Source: Isoptericola dokdonensis DS-3 (lineage in GTDB: Bacteria > Actinomycetota > Actinomycetes > Actinomycetales > Cellulomonadaceae). Taken from it: 64,000 bases of DNA. The notes beneath the pieces are model-generated. The model ran no database searches, was not told the origin of the DNA, and worked only from the letters and a program-made list of their open reading frames with translations. Made by a program: the position numbers and the translations under genes. The DNA lies in assembly GCF_001636295.1 (NCBI RefSeq), contig NZ_CP014209.1, forward strand, positions 434,001-498,000, written 5' to 3'. Positions 26,931-35,538 of the stretch are shown here, piece after piece; position 1 is the first letter of the stretch; the number at the start of each line of letters is the position of its first letter.

Positions 26931-27416
26931 GTGCCTCATGACCCGAGCCGCCCCGTGACCGACCCGAGCACGGTGGACGTGCTGGTGACCCTGCTCGACG
27001 ACGGCGTCCCCGCACCGTCGTACGCCCACCCGGGCGACGCGGGCGCCGATCTCGTCACCACCGTCGACGTCGAGCTCGCCCCGGGCGAGCGGTCCCTCGT
27101 GCCGACGGGGATCGCGATCGCGCTGCCGGAGGGCTACGCGGCGTTCGTGCACCCCCGCTCCGGCCTCGCGGCCAAGCACGGCGTGACCGTCGTCAACGCG
27201 CCGGGCACGATCGACGCGGGCTACCGCGGCGAGGTGAAGGTGATCCTCGCCAACACCGACCCCCGCGAGACGGTGCGGCTGCAGCGGGGCGACCGCGTCG
27301 CCCAGCTCGTGGTGCAGAAGGTCGAGCACGCCCGGTTCCTCGTGGCCCGGAACCTGCCCGGCTCGCACCGCGGCGAGGGCGGGTTCGGTTCCAGCGGAGG
27401 GTTCGGTACCGCCTGA
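26931..27416 (+). CDS. dut: Deoxyuridine 5'-triphosphate nucleotidohydrolase (dUTPase)
   Basis: Hydrolyses dUTP to dUMP and pyrophosphate, limiting uracil in DNA and supplying dTMP precursor; the active form is a homotrimer. All five motifs of the 161-residue protein are present: AHPGDAGADLVTT, FVHPRSGLAAKHG, APGTIDAGYRGEVKV, QRGDRVAQLVVQK and the C-terminal arm HRGEGGFGSSGG. The N-terminus has about twelve residues before the usual start. The -10 hexamer supports GTG 26931. Confidence 0.96.
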   Translation: MPHDPSRPVTDPSTVDVLVTLLDDGVPAPSYAHPGDAGADLVTTVDVELAPGERSLVPTGIAIALPEGYAAFVHPRSGLAAKHGVTVVNAPGTIDAGYRGEVKVILANTDPRETVRLQRGDRVAQLVVQKVEHARFLVARNLPGSHRGEGGFGSSGGFGTA

Positions 27417-27508
27417 CCTGCGGCGTCATCGACCGCCGGTCGTGGCGGTCTACGCTGGGAGGAGCACGGCGCAACGCCGTGCCGACCGACGAGACAAGGA
27501 GATCCCTG

Positions 27509-28255
27509 GTGGGTCTGTTCCGGCGCAAGGCGTCGACGCAAGCCGAGTCCGCGCTCGAGGGCGAGAGCACCCCGGCCGGCACCGAGACGGAGGCGTCGAC
27601 CGGCACGACCGACGCCACGCAGCGCGGGCCGTTCGACTCCGCGCAGGTCTCGGTCATGGGTCCGCGGGTGGACCTGGGTGCGATCTGGCTGCCCGTGCTG
27701 CCCGGTCTCCAGCTGCGCATGGAGGTCGACAAGAAGTCGCAGAAGGTCACCGGCGTCGCCGCGTCGCTCCAGGGTTCCGTGCTGCAGGTGCAGGCGTTCG
27801 CCGCGCCGCGCACCGAGGGCATCTGGGACGAGGTGCGCGAGGAGATCGCCGCGTCCCTGACCAAGCAGGGCGGCACCGTCGACGACGTGCCCGGCGTCTT
27901 CGGGCGCGAGCTCATCGCGCGGGTCCCCGCCACCGCCGCCGACGGCTCGACCGGCGTCCGTCCGGCCCGGTTCGTCGGCGTCGACGGTCCGCGCTGGTTC
28001 CTGCGGGGCGTCCTGTCCGGCCGGGCCGCCGTCGACCCGGAGGCCGCCAAGCCCCTGGAGTCGGTGTTCGCGAACGTGGTGGTCGTCCGTGACGGCAACC
28101 CGCGCCCGCCGCGCGACCTGCTCTCCCTGACCCTGCCGGAGCAGGCCCGCAAGGACGGCGCCGCCCAGGCACCGGCCGGCCCGGGCGACACCGGCGACGA
28201 GGCCCCGGCGTTCGACCCGCTCAAGCGCGGGCCCGAGATCACCGAGATCCGCTGA
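27509..28255 (+). CDS. DUF3710 family protein
   Basis: Protein of 248 residues with a charged N-terminal 45 residues (GLFRRKASTQAES). The family core has VDLGAIWLPVLPGLQLRMEV (about residues 53-72), GIWDEVREEIAASL, and RFVGVDGPRWFLRGVLSG near residue 160. DUF3710 is actinobacterial and of unknown function. The start GTG 27509 is fixed by AAGGAG at 27496-27501 with seven-base spacing; this gene, unlike most neighbours, has a classical ribosome site. It heads a run with the OB-fold and DUF3159 genes. Confidence 0.88.
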   Translation: MGLFRRKASTQAESALEGESTPAGTETEASTGTTDATQRGPFDSAQVSVMGPRVDLGAIWLPVLPGLQLRMEVDKKSQKVTGVAASLQGSVLQVQAFAAPRTEGIWDEVREEIAASLTKQGGTVDDVPGVFGRELIARVPATAADGSTGVRPARFVGVDGPRWFLRGVLSGRAAVDPEAAKPLESVFANVVVVRDGNPRPPRDLLSLTLPEQARKDGAAQAPAGPGDTGDEAPAFDPLKRGPEITEIR

Positions 28256-28260
28256 CGGCC

Positions 28261-28629
28261 ATGTCCCTGCGCACCCTGGTCCGGGCCGCCCTGGCCTCCA
28301 CCGACGACGTCGCCGCCGACGACGAGCGGCACGCCGCCGCGAAGGTCGTCGGCTGCACCCCCCTGTCCGACGCCGTGCCTCGCTGCCGCGTCGCGGTGTC
28401 GGGCGTGCTGCGCTCCGTCGTCCTGCGCCCCCGCGGCGGCGTCCCCACCGTCGAGGCCGAGCTGTTCGACGGCACCGGTTCGGTCGACCTGGTGTGGCTC
28501 GGCCGGCGCGAGCTCGCCGGGATCGAGCCCGGCCGCAGGCTGCGGGTCGAGGGCGTGGTGGCGGAGCGCGACGGTCGTCGCACCCTGTTCAACCCGCGCT
28601 ACGAGCTGCGCGCGTGGGCCGGCGAGTGA
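28261..28629 (+). CDS. OB-fold nucleic-acid-binding protein
   Basis: Small protein of 122 residues. The beta-rich core contains RVAVSGVLRSVVLRPRGGVP (about residues 42-61), ELFDGTGSVDLVWLGRRELA, and LRVEGVVAERDGRRTLFNPR. This is the OB-fold pattern also seen in RecG wedge-like and tRNA anticodon-binding modules. It lies five bases after DUF3710 and overlaps the DUF3159 gene by four bases (GTGA), so all three are co-expressed. The nucleic-acid target is unknown. Confidence 0.8.
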   Translation: MSLRTLVRAALASTDDVAADDERHAAAKVVGCTPLSDAVPRCRVAVSGVLRSVVLRPRGGVPTVEAELFDGTGSVDLVWLGRRELAGIEPGRRLRVEGVVAERDGRRTLFNPRYELRAWAGE

Positions 28630-29429
28630 GTGGGCTCCCGAGCGGTCCGGTGACCGGCCCCGACGACGCGACCGGTGCGCGCCGCGACGGTGCGTCGGGC
28701 CGCGGCATGCGGGCGCTCGCCGGTGACGAGTTCTCCTTCGCCTCCGCCGTCGGCGGCGTGCGGGGCGTCGTCGAGGCGGTCCTGCCCGGCATGGTGTTCG
28801 TCGTGGTGTTCGTCGTCACGCAGGACCTCACCTGGTCGCTCGTGTCGTCCTGCGCCGCCGCGCTCGTGGCGGTGCTCGTGCGGCTCGTCCAGCGCACCCC
28901 GGTCACGCAGGCGGCCGGCGGGATCCTCGGCATCGCCGTGGGCGTGTTCTGGGCGTGGCGCACGGGTGAGGCCGAGGACTTCTACGCCGTCGGGCTCTGG
29001 ACGAACGCCGCCTACCTGCTCGCGTTCGTCGTGTCCATCGCGGTGCGCTGGCCGCTGGTGGGGCTCGTCGTGGAGGGGATCCGCGGCGGGTTCGCGGACC
29101 CCGAGAAGCGCGCCGCGGCCGGCGCGAACGACGCCGGGACGTCGGACGTCCCCGACGACGCGACGGCGGAGCAGCCGAGCCCCTGGGCCCCGCTGACCGC
29201 GTGGCGTCAGGACCCGGCGCTGGTGCGCCGCTACACGCTGGCGAGCTGGTTTTGGGTCGGGCTGTTCGCCGTCCGGCTCGCGGTGAAGGTTCCCCTCTAC
29301 CTCGCCGGGGACGTCGGCTGGCTCGGTACCGCGCACCTCGTGCTCGGCGTGCCGCTGTGGGGACTCGTGCTGTGGCTCACCTGGGTCGTCGTGCGCGGTG
29401 CGCACCGGCCGGTGACCGCGCGGGCCTGA
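28626..29429 (+). CDS. DUF3159 family membrane protein
   Basis: Integral membrane protein of 267 residues with about six hydrophobic segments: GVVEAVLPGMVFVVVFVVTQ near residue 48, then paired helices, a hydrophilic loop at residues 160-190, and two more segments near the C-terminus. RYTLASWFWVGLFAVRLAVK and PLYLAGDVGWLGTAHLVLGV are family-typical. Function unknown. The GTG start is set by overlap with the OB-fold gene stop. The gene converges on the TrkA pair across a hairpin. Confidence 0.85.
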   Translation: MSGLPSGPVTGPDDATGARRDGASGRGMRALAGDEFSFASAVGGVRGVVEAVLPGMVFVVVFVVTQDLTWSLVSSCAAALVAVLVRLVQRTPVTQAAGGILGIAVGVFWAWRTGEAEDFYAVGLWTNAAYLLAFVVSIAVRWPLVGLVVEGIRGGFADPEKRAAAGANDAGTSDVPDDATAEQPSPWAPLTAWRQDPALVRRYTLASWFWVGLFAVRLAVKVPLYLAGDVGWLGTAHLVLGVPLWGLVLWLTWVVVRGAHRPVTARA

Positions 29430-29438
29430 GGACCCGCA

Positions 29439-29478
29439 GGCCCGAGGCGGCACGGGCCTGACGGCACCACCTCGGGCC
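29439..29478. terminator. Bidirectional hairpin, DUF3159 / trkA
   Basis: GGCCCGAGG (29439-29447) and CCTCGGGCC (29470-29478) form a 9-bp stem with a longer internal loop between convergent genes. Confidence 0.5.
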
Positions 29479-29485
29479 CGGCGTC

Positions 29486-30160
29486 TCAGCCCAGCTCCGG
29501 GCCCTCGACCACCAGCTGCGTCACGGCGTCGGTGTCCGCGTCGCGGCCGGTGACCAACATCAGCTCGTCGCCCGGCTCGAGGGCGTCGTCGCCCGTCGGC
29601 GCGAACGGCTGCGTCCCGCGCACCACGCACGCGAGCACGGTGTCGGCCGGCCAGCGCACGTCGCTGACCCGCAGCCCCACCAGCGGCGACTCCGGCGGCA
29701 GCGTGACCTCGAAGATGTCGGCGCCCGACTGGTGGAACGTGAAGATGCGGACCAGGTCGCCGACCGCCACGGCCTCCTCGACCATCGCCGTCATGATGCG
29801 CGGCGTCGAGACCGCCACGTCCACGCCCCACGACTCGTCGAACATCCACTCGTTGCGCGGGTTGTTCACGCGCGCGACGGTGCGGGGGACCGCGAACTCC
29901 GTCTTGGCGAGCAGCGAGAACACGAGGTTGACCTTGTCGTCGCCCGTGGCGCCCACCACGACGTCCGCCGACCCGACGTCCGCGCCCTCCAGCGACGTCG
30001 TCTCGCACGCGTCGGCCAGCAGCCAGTCCGCGTCCGGCACCTGGGACACGCGCATCGCCGTCGGGTTCTTGTCGACGAGGACGACCTCGTGGTCGTTGGC
30101 CAGCAGCTCGGCGGCGATCGAGCGCCCGACGGACCCGGCGCCCGCGATGACGACGCGCAT
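29486..30160 (-). CDS. TrkA-type potassium-transport regulatory protein (second of pair)
   Basis: Cytoplasmic RCK protein of 224 residues. The N-terminal NAD(H)-binding Rossmann domain (RCK_N) begins RVVIAGAGSVGRSIAAELLA with the acidic ligand VLVDKNP. The C-terminal TrkA_C domain spans about residues 140-224 (GADIFEVTLPPESPLVGLRV, ELMLVTGRDAD). Such proteins gate Trk/Ktr-type potassium channels in response to nucleotides. Its start overlaps the preceding trkA stop (TGATG), and together they resemble mycobacterial ceoB/ceoC, as recalled. No TrkH/KtrB pore gene is in the window. Confidence 0.92.
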   Translation of the reverse strand: MRVVIAGAGSVGRSIAAELLANDHEVVLVDKNPTAMRVSQVPDADWLLADACETTSLEGADVGSADVVVGATGDDKVNLVFSLLAKTEFAVPRTVARVNNPRNEWMFDESWGVDVAVSTPRIMTAMVEEAVAVGDLVRIFTFHQSGADIFEVTLPPESPLVGLRVSDVRWPADTVLACVVRGTQPFAPTGDDALEPGDELMLVTGRDADTDAVTQLVVEGPELG

Positions 30161-30837
30161 CAGAACTGCTCCTCGTGCTCGGGACCGGGGGCGTGGGTGA
30201 GCAGCCGCTCGACCCGGGGGGCGTCGTCACGGTGCATGAGCACGTGCAGCACGTCGTTCTCCTGGAGCAGCGTGTCGGGGCCGACGATCGTGCCCTCGGC
30301 ATAACGGGTCAGGAACGCCACGCGGGCACCCGTGGTCGCCTCGATGCGGCGCACCGACAACCCCAACCAGCCCGGGTGGTAGTCGACCTCGGCGAGGCGC
30401 ACCGCGCCCGACGGGTCGCGGTACTCGTCCGTGGCGCCCAGCGGCAGCATGCGGCGCAGCACCTGGTCCGCCGTCCAGCGGACGGTCGCGACCGTCGGGA
30501 TGCCGAGCCGCTGGAACACCTCCGCCCGGTGCGGGTCGTAGATGCGGGCCACGACGTGCTCCACGCCGAACGTCTCGCGGGCCACCCGCGCGGCCAGGAC
30601 GTTGGAGTTGTCGCCGTCGGACACGGCCGCGAAGCCGTACGTGTCCTCGATGCCGGCCTGCTTGAGGGTGTCCCGGTCGAATCCGACACCCGTCACGCGG
30701 TGCCCGCTGAAACCGGCGGGCAGCCGTCGGAACGCGTCCGGGTTCTGGTCGATCACCGCGACGGAATGACCGTTCGACTCGATCGTCTGGGCGAGCGTGG
30801 AACCCACGCGGCCGCAGCCCATGATCACGAAGTGCAC
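30160..30837 (-). CDS. TrkA-type potassium-transport regulatory protein (first of pair)
   Basis: RCK protein of 225 residues with the same two-domain layout as its neighbour: RCK_N starting HFVIMGCGRVGSTLAQTIES with VAVIDQNPDAF, and a TrkA_C domain in the last 85 residues (LAEVDYHPGWLGLSVRRIEA). I chose GTG 30837: a longer frame exists upstream but loses family similarity. A TATAGC hexamer on the minus strand at 30853-30848 sits about ten bases before this start. The divergent gene is a KimA-like permease, a second sign of a potassium-homeostasis locus. Confidence 0.92.
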   Translation of the reverse strand: MHFVIMGCGRVGSTLAQTIESNGHSVAVIDQNPDAFRRLPAGFSGHRVTGVGFDRDTLKQAGIEDTYGFAAVSDGDNSNVLAARVARETFGVEHVVARIYDPHRAEVFQRLGIPTVATVRWTADQVLRRMLPLGATDEYRDPSGAVRLAEVDYHPGWLGLSVRRIEATTGARVAFLTRYAEGTIVGPDTLLQENDVLHVLMHRDDAPRVERLLTHAPGPEHEEQF

Positions 30838-30855
30838 AGCGGAAACGCTATACCC

Positions 30856-30879
30856 AGGGGTCGGTGGCCGCCGACCCCT
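30856..30879. promoter_or_regulatory. Inverted repeat between trkA pair and KimA-like permease
   Basis: AGGGGTCGG and CCGACCCCT are perfect 9-base arms around TGGCCG. It lies in the roughly 100-base divergent promoter region, just upstream of the trkA -10. It could be an operator for both transcripts. Confidence 0.4.
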
Positions 30880-30938
30880 GCGTCCTCCCGCCCACCGACC
30901 CGCGCCGAACCCCCCGCGCGGGCATAGCATGTGTCGCT

Positions 30939-32939
30939 GTGTCGGACATCGCGGATGCAGCCAAACGCCTGCTCGTCGGTCGACCGCTGCGCAGCGACTC
31001 CTCCCGGGGGGTGGTCCTGCCCAAGCGGGCGGCCCTGCCCGTCTTCGCCTCGGACGCGCTGTCGTCGATGGCGTACGCCCCGGACGAGATCCTGCTCATG
31101 CTCGCCCTCGCCGGTGTGGCCGCCACGGCGTTCGCGCCGTGGGTGGGTCTGGCGGTCGTCGTCGTGCTGCTCGTCGTGGTCGCGTCGTACCGGCAGATCG
31201 TGCGCGCCTACCCCTCGGGCGGCGGCGACTACGAGGTCGCGACCACCAACCTCGGCCCGACCGCGGGCACCGGCGTCGCCTCCGCCCTGCTGCTCGACTA
31301 CGTCCTCACCGTCGCCGTGTCGCTGTCGGCGGGCGCCCAGTACCTCGCGGTCGTGGTCCCGCAGGTGCGCGGTTACGAGCCGTGGGTGGCCGTGGTGCTC
31401 ATCGTCGCCCTCACGGTGGTCAACCTGCGCGGCGTCCGGGAGGCCGCCTGGGTGTTCGTCGTCGTCATCTACTGCTTCATGGCGGCCGTCGGCGTGCTCG
31501 CCGTCGCCGGGGCGGTCCAGCACCTGACCGGATCGCTGGCGCAGGCGCCGAGCGCCGCCCTCGACATCGTGCCCGCCGCGGGCCTCGAGCAGGGCCTCGT
31601 CGGGGTCGCCGGGGCGTTCCTCGTGGCCCGTGCGTTCGCGTCCGGCGCGGTCGCGCTGACGGGCGTCGAGTCCGTCACGACCGCCGTCCCGTCGTTCCGC
31701 CGCCCCCGCCGCCGCAACGCCGCCGTCACCCTCGCGCTGCTCGGCGCGATCTCCGCGGTCATGCTCCTGACGATCCTGTTCCTCGCGGGCGCCACCGGCA
31801 TCAAGTTCGTCGAGGACCCCGCCACCCAGCTCACCCGCGACGGCGTCCCCGTCGGCGACGGCTACCAGCAGCACCCGGTGCTCGCCCAGCTCGCCGAGAC
31901 CGTGTTCGGCGGGGCCGGGATCATCGCGTTCGTCATCACCGGCGTCACCGCGCTCGTGCTGCTGCTCGCCGCCAACACCGCGTTCCACGGCTTCCCCGTG
32001 CTCGGGTCCCGGCTCGCCAAGGACGGCTACCTGCCCCGCCAGCTCCACACCCGCGGCGACCGCATGGCGTTCTCCAACGGCATCGTCACCCTCGCCGTCG
32101 CCGCCGCCGTCCTCGTCCTCGCGTTCGGCGCCGAGGTCACCGCCCTCATCCAGCTCTACATCGTCGGCGTGTTCGTCTCCTTCACGCTGTCCCAGCTCGG
32201 CATGCTGCGGCACTGGAGCCGCGGCCTGCGCAAGGAGCCCGACCCGAAGGCCCGGCGGCAGATGCGCTGGTCCCGCGTCGTCAACGGTATCGGCTTCGCG
32301 CTCACCGCCGCCGTGCTGCTCATCGTCCTCGTCACGAAGTTCACGCACGGCGCCTGGATCACGCTGGTCGCGATGGGACTGCTGTTCCTCGTCATGCGCG
32401 GCATCCACCGCCACTACGACCGCGTGCGCGCCGAGCTCGCCCTCGACGACGTCGCCGGCGCCCGCGCCCTGCCCAGCCGCGTGCACGCCGTCGTCCTGGT
32501 GTCCCGCGTGCACAAGCCCACCCTGCGGGCCCTGGCCTACGCGCGGGCCTCGCGCCCCTCCACCCTGGAGGCCGTCACCGTCGGCGTCGACCCCGACGAG
32601 ATCCGTGACCTGCGCGAACGGTGGGAGGCGCTGGACCTGCCCGTCCCGCTGCGCGTCCTGGACTCGCCCTACCGGGAGATCACCCGGCCCGTGCTCCAGT
32701 ACGTGCGCTCCCTGCGCCGCGAGTCGCCGCGCGACCTCGTGGTGGTGTACATCCCCGAGTACGTCGTGGGGCGCTGGTGGGAGCACCTGCTGCACAACCA
32801 GTCCGCCCTGCGTCTCAAGGGCCGGCTGCTCTTCACGCCCGGCGTCGTGGTCGCCTCCGTGCCGTGGCAGCTGTCCTCGGCGGGCGTCGCCGCGCCCGAG
32901 GCCGACCGCCCCGGCGAGAACGCGCCCCGCGGCGGGTGA
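30939..32939 (+). CDS. APC-superfamily permease, KimA-like potassium transporter candidate
   Basis: Membrane transporter of 666 residues with about twelve helices and a soluble C-terminal region of about 170 residues resembling a universal-stress/nucleotide-binding fold (AVVLVSRVHKPTLRALAYAR). The N-terminus KRLLVGRPLRSD followed by ALPVFASDALSSMAYAPDEI matches the pattern I remember for Bacillus KimA (YdaO), a c-di-AMP-regulated potassium/proton symporter. Other relatives are annotated simply as amino-acid permeases, so the substrate is an inference strengthened by the divergent pair of RCK proteins. GTG 30939 is used; TAGCAT at 30925-30930 is a candidate -10. Confidence 0.85.
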   Translation: MSDIADAAKRLLVGRPLRSDSSRGVVLPKRAALPVFASDALSSMAYAPDEILLMLALAGVAATAFAPWVGLAVVVVLLVVVASYRQIVRAYPSGGGDYEVATTNLGPTAGTGVASALLLDYVLTVAVSLSAGAQYLAVVVPQVRGYEPWVAVVLIVALTVVNLRGVREAAWVFVVVIYCFMAAVGVLAVAGAVQHLTGSLAQAPSAALDIVPAAGLEQGLVGVAGAFLVARAFASGAVALTGVESVTTAVPSFRRPRRRNAAVTLALLGAISAVMLLTILFLAGATGIKFVEDPATQLTRDGVPVGDGYQQHPVLAQLAETVFGGAGIIAFVITGVTALVLLLAANTAFHGFPVLGSRLAKDGYLPRQLHTRGDRMAFSNGIVTLAVAAAVLVLAFGAEVTALIQLYIVGVFVSFTLSQLGMLRHWSRGLRKEPDPKARRQMRWSRVVNGIGFALTAAVLLIVLVTKFTHGAWITLVAMGLLFLVMRGIHRHYDRVRAELALDDVAGARALPSRVHAVVLVSRVHKPTLRALAYARASRPSTLEAVTVGVDPDEIRDLRERWEALDLPVPLRVLDSPYREITRPVLQYVRSLRRESPRDLVVVYIPEYVVGRWWEHLLHNQSALRLKGRLLFTPGVVVASVPWQLSSAGVAAPEADRPGENAPRGG

Positions 32940-32949
32940 CAATGGGGGC

Positions 32950-34230
32950 GTGCCCCGTCCCCGTCGCTCCGCGCCCCGCCCCCGTCCCGTCGACCCGAAC
33001 GTCGGCAGCGAGCTCGAGCTCGTCGTCGGCCCCGTCGCCCACGGCGGGCACTGCGTCGCCCGCCACGACGGCCGTGTCGTCTTCGTCCGCCACACCCTGC
33101 CCGGCGAGCGCGTCCGCGCCCGCGTGACCGAGGGCGGGTCGCGCTACTGGCGTGCCGACGCCGTCGAGGTGCTCGAGGCGTCCCCCGACCGTGTCGAGGC
33201 CGCCTGGCCGCAGGCCGGCCCGGGGGGTGCCGGCGGCGGCGAGCTCTCCCACGTCGCCCTGCCAGCCCAGCGCCGCTGGAAGGCGGACGTCCTCACCGAG
33301 CAGCTCGCCCGCCTCGCCCGCCTCGACCTGCCGGTCACGGTCGAGGCCGTCGACGGCGACGACGCACGCGGGGGACTGGCCTACCGCACCCGCGTCGACC
33401 TCGTCGCCGACGACGCAGGCCGGGCCGGCATGCGCGCCTTCCGCTCCCACGACGTCGTCCCCCTGGACGGCATGCCGCTCGCCACCGAGGACGTCGCGGC
33501 GCTCGCGGCCGCCGAGGACGTGTGGACCCGCAAGTGGCGCCCCGGCCAGCGGATCGAGCTCGTCGCGCCCGCCGCGGGCGGACGTCCGCTGATGCTGGTC
33601 GACGGCGTGCCGTGGCACCGCGGGCGCCCGGACGACCGCCCGACCGCCCGGCGCGCGGTCGCCGAGGAGGTGACGCTCGGCGGGGACGTGCACCGGTACC
33701 GGGTCGCGGCCGACGGGTTCTGGCAGGTCCACCGCGGCGCTCCGGCGCTGCTCGCCGGGGCCGTGCTGGCGGGCGTCGGGGACGTCACCGGCGCGACCGT
33801 GCTCGACCTCTACTCCGGCGCCGGCCTGTACACCGTGCCGCTCGCCCACGCGGTGGGGGCGTCCGGGCGGGTCGTCGGCGTGGAGGGCGACACCCGCGCC
33901 GTCCAGGACGCACGCCGCAACGTCCACGACCTGGCGCAGGTCGAGCTCCACCTCGGCGCCGTGGACCGGGTGCTCGCCGACGCCGACGCCGTCGCTGCGG
34001 CCGACGTGGTCGTGCTCGACCCGCCCCGCGCCGGTGCGGGGCGGACCGTCGTCGACGCCGTCGCGGCCCGCGCGCCGCAGCGCGTCGTCTACGTCGCCTG
34101 CGACCCGGCGGCCCTCGCCCGGGACATCGGCCTGTTCGGCGAGCACGGTTACGCGCTGTCCTCGTTGCGCGCGCTCGACCTGTTCCCGCACACCCACCAC
34201 GTCGAGGCCGTGGCCGTCCTGGAGCGCTGA
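32950..34230 (+). CDS. TRAM-domain class I RNA 5-methyluridine methyltransferase (TrmA/RlmD-like)
   Basis: AdoMet-dependent RNA uracil-C5 methyltransferase of 426 residues. The N-terminal TRAM domain (about residues 15-75) has LELVVGPVAHGGHCVARHDG and VVFVRHTLPGERVRARV. The methyltransferase core has GATVLDLYSGAGLYTVPLA near residue 282, VVVLDPPRAGAGRTVVDAV, the catalytic Cys in VVYVACDPAALARD, and the general-base Glu in THHVEAVAVLER. Cysteines of the usual N-terminal iron-sulfur cluster are not evident, which is common in actinobacterial members. It follows the permease by ten bases. The target RNA is unresolved. Confidence 0.9.
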   Translation: MPRPRRSAPRPRPVDPNVGSELELVVGPVAHGGHCVARHDGRVVFVRHTLPGERVRARVTEGGSRYWRADAVEVLEASPDRVEAAWPQAGPGGAGGGELSHVALPAQRRWKADVLTEQLARLARLDLPVTVEAVDGDDARGGLAYRTRVDLVADDAGRAGMRAFRSHDVVPLDGMPLATEDVAALAAAEDVWTRKWRPGQRIELVAPAAGGRPLMLVDGVPWHRGRPDDRPTARRAVAEEVTLGGDVHRYRVAADGFWQVHRGAPALLAGAVLAGVGDVTGATVLDLYSGAGLYTVPLAHAVGASGRVVGVEGDTRAVQDARRNVHDLAQVELHLGAVDRVLADADAVAAADVVVLDPPRAGAGRTVVDAVAARAPQRVVYVACDPAALARDIGLFGEHGYALSSLRALDLFPHTHHVEAVAVLER

Positions 34231-34249
34231 CGCCCGCCCGGCCCTGCGC

Positions 34250-34255
34250 TACTGT
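34250..34255 (+). promoter_or_regulatory. -10 hexamer of leaderless membrane-anchored protein gene
   Basis: TACTGT followed by six bases and ATG 34262. Confidence 0.55.
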
Positions 34256-34261
34256 CGCCGC

Positions 34262-34711
34262 ATGGACGGCGCGCGAGGTGGTGCGGGGCAGGACGGGACC
34301 CGGCGCTGGCTGCCGCGTCGGTTGGTCGTCGTGGCGCTCGTGCTGCTGGTGGGCCTGGTCGTGGCGCTGCTCGTGCGCGACCGCGCGGGCGCCGACGCGC
34401 CGGTCCCGGTCGTCACCACCTACCAGGGCCTGCCCGCGGGTGTCGATGCCGGGACGGAGGGGCCGACGGGGACCGATCCGGGCTGGATCGTCGGCGACGA
34501 CGGGCGCCTGGCCGTGTGGGCCGCGGGCAGCTCGACGTGCCCGTGGCTGCCGGTGGGGCTCACGGCCGACGGCGACGCGGTCACCGTGACGCTCGCGGTC
34601 GAGGACGCCACGGCCTGCACCATGGACCTGGTGTTCACCACGTCGCTCGTGGCGCTGCCGGACGGCGTCGACCCGGACGCCGCCACGGTGGAGATCGTGC
34701 TCGACCGGTAG
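34262..34711 (+). CDS. Hypothetical membrane-anchored protein
   Basis: Unrecognised protein of 149 residues. A basic N-terminus (DGTRRWLPRR) is followed by one hydrophobic helix (about residues 21-40, LVVVALVLLVGLVVALLVRD). The remaining 105 residues would lie outside the cell, rich in Gly, Thr, Val and Asp. Two cysteines (in STCPWLPVG and TACTMDLVF) could form a disulfide in a small beta domain. It may be a signal-anchor or a poorly cleaved secreted protein. It sits alone between the RNA methyltransferase and the convergent DUF5701 gene. Confidence 0.72.
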   Translation: MDGARGGAGQDGTRRWLPRRLVVVALVLLVGLVVALLVRDRAGADAPVPVVTTYQGLPAGVDAGTEGPTGTDPGWIVGDDGRLAVWAAGSSTCPWLPVGLTADGDAVTVTLAVEDATACTMDLVFTTSLVALPDGVDPDAATVEIVLDR

Positions 34712-34719
34712 CCGGGCGC

Positions 34720-35433
34720 TCAGCGGGCGACGCGGCCCGCCGTCGACGCGAAGCCGAGCCACGTGTGGCGGTTGCGCCACCAGCACCAGCCGATCTTCGC
34801 GGCCCCGCGTCGCTCGGTCCCGTCACGCCCCGTGCCGCCGGAGATCCACAGCGCGGGGGTGCGTGCGTCGAACGTCCCGTCCGCGCGGCGCAGTCGGGAC
34901 CCGATGGTCATGAAGCACCGGTTCGGCTCCAGCACGCCGGGCGCCTGGAGCACCCAGTGGACGCCTTCGGCGAGCGTGAGCGGCGTCCGTGCGCGGGCGG
35001 CGATCGCGGCGGCGGCCTCCTCGGGGGAGGCGTCGGCCAGGTCGTCCCCCCGGTCCGGGGCGCGCACGGCCCAGACGTCGACGTCGGGCACGTCCAGGCC
35101 GTCGACCGGCGCGAACTCGTCGACGTCGGTCATGTCCTCGACGACGAAGCCCGGCCGCTCCACGATCCCGCCGCGCGTGCGGACGCTGCGCCGCAGGTGC
35201 GCCGCGAGCAGCGACGGCGGCAGGTGCCGGGGATGCACCACGAGCAGCGAGCCGGTGGGAGCGGCGGCGGCGAGGTCGCGCGCGGCGCGGCGGACGGCGT
35301 CGGCGTCGAGGGTCCCGCCGGCGGGCAGGAGCCCGAGGCCGACGAGGTGCTCCGCCTGCTCGGCCAGCGGGGGGAGCACGGGGGTCGCGGCGGTGTCGGC
35401 GGGCGGATCGGTGGGCAGCGGTGTCTCGGCCAT
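34720..35433 (-). CDS. DUF5701 family protein
   Basis: Soluble protein of 237 residues that I recognise as DUF5701 from its C-terminal half: PLTLAEGVHWVLQAPGVLEP, RCFMTIGSRLRR, ARTPALWISGGTGRDG and GWCWWRNRHTWLGFASTAG. The middle has RPGFVVEDMTDVDEFAPVDG. Function unknown; the invariant Cys/Trp/His cluster near the end suggests a ligand or catalytic site. ATG 35433 follows an AGAGGAA ribosome site; an upstream in-frame start at 35466 is less likely. It is divergent from aconitase, with a strong palindrome in the intervening region. Confidence 0.8.
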   Translation of the reverse strand: MAETPLPTDPPADTAATPVLPPLAEQAEHLVGLGLLPAGGTLDADAVRRAARDLAAAAPTGSLLVVHPRHLPPSLLAAHLRRSVRTRGGIVERPGFVVEDMTDVDEFAPVDGLDVPDVDVWAVRAPDRGDDLADASPEEAAAAIAARARTPLTLAEGVHWVLQAPGVLEPNRCFMTIGSRLRRADGTFDARTPALWISGGTGRDGTERRGAAKIGWCWWRNRHTWLGFASTAGRVAR

Positions 35434-35520
35434 GAGTTCCTCTCGTCGCGGACGGCTCGGGGTCAACGTGCGTCCGGCCGGCGTTGTTCCCCCGGTGGGT
35501 GACGGTGAGGCGCGCCTAAG

Positions 35521-35538
35521 TATCTTGACGTCAAGATA
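35521..35538. promoter_or_regulatory. 18-bp perfect palindrome upstream of aconitase
   Basis: TATCTTGACGTCAAGATA is fully self-complementary. It contains TTGACG (35525-35530), which could serve as the -35 box of the aconitase promoter, with TATGCT at 35546-35551 as a -10 after a short 15-base spacer. Binding of a dimeric regulator here would occlude the promoter. The regulator is not encoded next to it. Confidence 0.65.
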
